Assembly (NCBI GenBank): GCA_947468275.1
Contig: CANIKO010000020.1
Coordinates: 1-64,000 of the forward strand
Length of the DNA: 64,000 nt
Reading direction: 5' to 3'
From: Bacteroidota bacterium
GTDB lineage: Bacteria > Bacteroidota > Bacteroidia > NS11-12g > UBA9320
Both the position numbers and the translations under genes were made by a program. The notes beneath the pieces were generated by a model, which was given only the letters and a program-made list of their open reading frames with translations, did not search any database and was not told the origin of the DNA. This document shows, piece by piece, positions 62,457-64,000 of this stretch. How positions within the stretch are numbered: position 1 is the stretch's first letter; each line of letters starts with the position of its first letter.

Positions 62457-63569
62457 TTAAGACTTAAATTCTTCGGCCATTTCCAGTTCAATATCTTTTA
62501 ATATTGACATGAAATCATTTTGGGTGATTATCTTTTTATTTAGTTTTCTAATATTTTTTTTCTCTAAAAGCTTCACATTCAATTTGATTTTAAATTCATA
62601 AAAGTCATTAAGCGATTCTCCTGCCAAGGTTTTATCAATCAACGTCAAATAATATGCGGAAATAGTATCTCCTTTGGTGGGAACTAGCCAGGGTTTTGCT
62701 CCGGGATACGCCTCGCACTGGTGTTTTACTAAAATTTTACGACTTGGCAGTCCATAATCTCTCGACCACCAAATATTGCGGGTAGCTTCATAGGCATCAA
62801 AAGTTTCCTTTTCGGTTTTCACCACTTCCAATTGTCTTAGTTTTTCAGCAAGCAAATGAGTCATGGCTTGTTCATAAGGTATATTGCTTTTCAAAGCTTC
62901 CATTCCTAAGGTTACTCCGGTAAGATTACTATAAATATCTTCTATCGAAAAACTGGAATAACGCTCTGGCATTAGCGGAACATAAGACGTCCCATACCAA
63001 GTTCCTATTTCGTGCCAAACCGATAAATCATACGTTACCTTGCCGGCCAAATGTAACAAATCCAGACTATCCATATCCTTACTCCACTTGATATTTACGG
63101 ATTTTTTGCCCCCTTCAATTCCCAGATTCAGCTTTACGTTTCCTTTTTCTTTATTGAGTAAAATAGTGGAATACAAAAAAGCTGTCCAATCGGCCTGATC
63201 TCTTAAATGTCCCAAATCAATAAACCCTCCACGCTTGGTATAAATAACGCCGTTGCCTTCGCGGTTGCTGCCCAAATACTTGTGCGGACCTACTTTTTCA
63301 ATACTCGTTATATCGCTAACTTTTATGGCAGGAATAACCATCAGATGCAAATTAGCCCCAAATGAACAACACGAACGAATGATTCGGCTGGGTGGATTTT
63401 TAAACTCTTTTGCGGTGAGAACCATCGGTTTTGCTGGGCTCGGCAGGCTACCTAAAAGAATTATACTTGCTAAAACAAGTTTGAATAATGAATTAAAATG
63501 TATGCGAACTGGAAATAAATTAGGGATGTTTTTGGTTTTAGACTGTGCTGCTATAAACGATTTAATCAT
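62457..63569 (-). CDS. DUF4056 family protein
   Basis: The 370-residue protein has a hydrophobic N-terminal segment (about 33-50, anchor or signal) and then the DUF4056 pattern: PPSRIIRSCCSFGANLHLMVIPAIKV (about 58-83), GNGVIYTKRGGFIDLGHLRDQADW (about 103-127) and WHEIGTWYG (about 185). The HE of the last motif could bind a metal, but no catalytic role has been shown to my knowledge. Start may be at this ATG or at a later one. It converges on the CotH-family gene. Confidence 0.82.
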   Translation of the reverse strand: MIKSFIAAQSKTKNIPNLFPVRIHFNSLFKLVLASIILLGSLPSPAKPMVLTAKEFKNPPSRIIRSCCSFGANLHLMVIPAIKVSDITSIEKVGPHKYLGSNREGNGVIYTKRGGFIDLGHLRDQADWTAFLYSTILLNKEKGNVKLNLGIEGGKKSVNIKWSKDMDSLDLLHLAGKVTYDLSVWHEIGTWYGTSYVPLMPERYSSFSIEDIYSNLTGVTLGMEALKSNIPYEQAMTHLLAEKLRQLEVVKTEKETFDAYEATRNIWWSRDYGLPSRKILVKHQCEAYPGAKPWLVPTKGDTISAYYLTLIDKTLAGESLNDFYEFKIKLNVKLLEKKNIRKLNKKIITQNDFMSILKDIELEMAEEFKS

Positions 63570-63686
63570 TTCTACTTTGCTTTAAAAAAACGAATGCCAA
63601 AGCTAATAATTTTTTAAGATTAAGATTAAAATAAATTTAAGACTGCTTTTAGTTAACAACTAAGGTTTGCTATTCTCCGATTGTTT

Positions 63687-63710
63687 GTCATGCTGACGAA
63701 GGAAGCATCT
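63687..63710 (+). repeat. Dispersed repeat after the right-edge gene
   Basis: GTCATGCTGACGAAGGAAGCATCT, 6 bases past the stop of the gene on the minus strand at the edge. It matches 49175-49198 with one change. Confidence 0.7.
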
Positions 63711-63716
63711 CTACTA

Positions 63717-64000
63717 TTATTTTGAAATAAGTACCTTTTGATTATAAACTGCATCCCCATTTTTCACCCTTACCCAATACATTCCATCGGCCACATCCAA
63801 ATCTAAGCTATTCACCTTTTCTACCCGTTCCACTTTTTTAACCAAGGTACCCAAAAGGTTAAAAATTTCAATGGAAACATCTTTGGAACGATTTTCAATT
63901 TCGATGGTAAAACTTCCTGAGTTTGGATTTGGTTTAAAGTTTAAGTTTTTTTCCTTTCTGTTTAACTAAACTATTAATTCCAACCTTAAAATCATAAACC
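63717..64000 (-). pseudogene. C-terminal end of a T9SS type A sorting-domain protein (partial, frameshift)
   Basis: The last about 80 codons encode FKPNPNSGSFTIEIEN... and end DAVYNQKVLISK, a T9SS domain very like the end of the 1305-residue protein. The frame breaks: an in-frame TAG lies at about 63966-63968, while the next frame reads YDFKVGINSLVKQKG and joins if the T7 run at 63946-63952 (A7 on the coding strand) had one base less. The 5' part of the gene is outside the window. This could be a sequence error. Confidence 0.7.

Noticed and set aside
1-64000. tRNA, rRNA, CRISPR array or integrase attachment site
   Set aside because: No cloverleaf-like, rRNA-like or regularly spaced repeat was found on reading; a covariance scan would be needed to exclude tRNAs fully.

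Overview
This window reads as chromosome of a member of the Bacteroidota. The evidence is an AT-rich sequence, about 20 promoters that can be read as the Bacteroidota -7 box TAnnTTTG, almost no Shine-Dalgarno sites, six type IX secretion (T9SS) C-terminal sorting domains, a SusC-like OMP_b-brl receptor, many Spy/CpxP-like and lipobox proteins, and Rho with a long disordered N-terminal insertion. I cannot assign a genus from sequence alone.

Layout. 1-3.8 kb: end of the division and cell wall cluster (murC end, ftsQ, ftsA, ftsZ) closed by a hairpin terminator. 3.8-8.3 kb: a leaderless FAH-family hydrolase, an operon of a LolA-like protein, YidD and a TPR membrane protein, then kynureninase. 8.4-10.3 kb: an accessory patch with a REP-associated tyrosine transposase bracketed by its palindromes, a broken DUF1566 gene and a GC-rich structured block. 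10.3-20.3 kb: a methyltransferase and alkyl-DNA repair pair, a secreted cytochrome c/copper monooxygenase, then an envelope-stress-like run (ECF sigma factor, small membrane protein, two Spy-like proteins, YXWGXW protein, lipoprotein). 19.3-26.5 kb: ACMSD, 3-hydroxyanthranilate dioxygenase and an aminomuconate-semialdehyde-type dehydrogenase. With kynU these give four steps of the aerobic kynurenine route, scattered among unrelated genes. 26.6-33.5 kb: a toxin-antitoxin pair, MeaB, malic enzyme, TerC and an antiquitin-like ALDH.

33.6-45 kb: a T9SS propeller protein followed by a 36-codon remnant of a second ALDH gene, Kdo transferase, DegT aminotransferase and UDP-glucose dehydrogenase with a four-helix-bundle gene set between them in inverted repeats, a second toxin-antitoxin pair and a GT-C-like membrane protein. 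45-64 kb: giant T9SS proteins (SBBP/PKD, serine hydrolase, P-domain/CotH kinase), a TonB-type receptor, rho, dxs, a fatty acid desaturase, a DUF4056 protein, and the start of another T9SS protein running off the right edge.

Main points to check: the ALDH remnant whose differences are all synonymous; the inverted-repeat-flanked four-helix-bundle gene; cmk without any ATG/GTG/TTG start; widespread leaderless promoters; a small reading frame with a strong Shine-Dalgarno site and an internal TGA; and two homopolymer frameshifts. No tRNA, rRNA or CRISPR array was seen.
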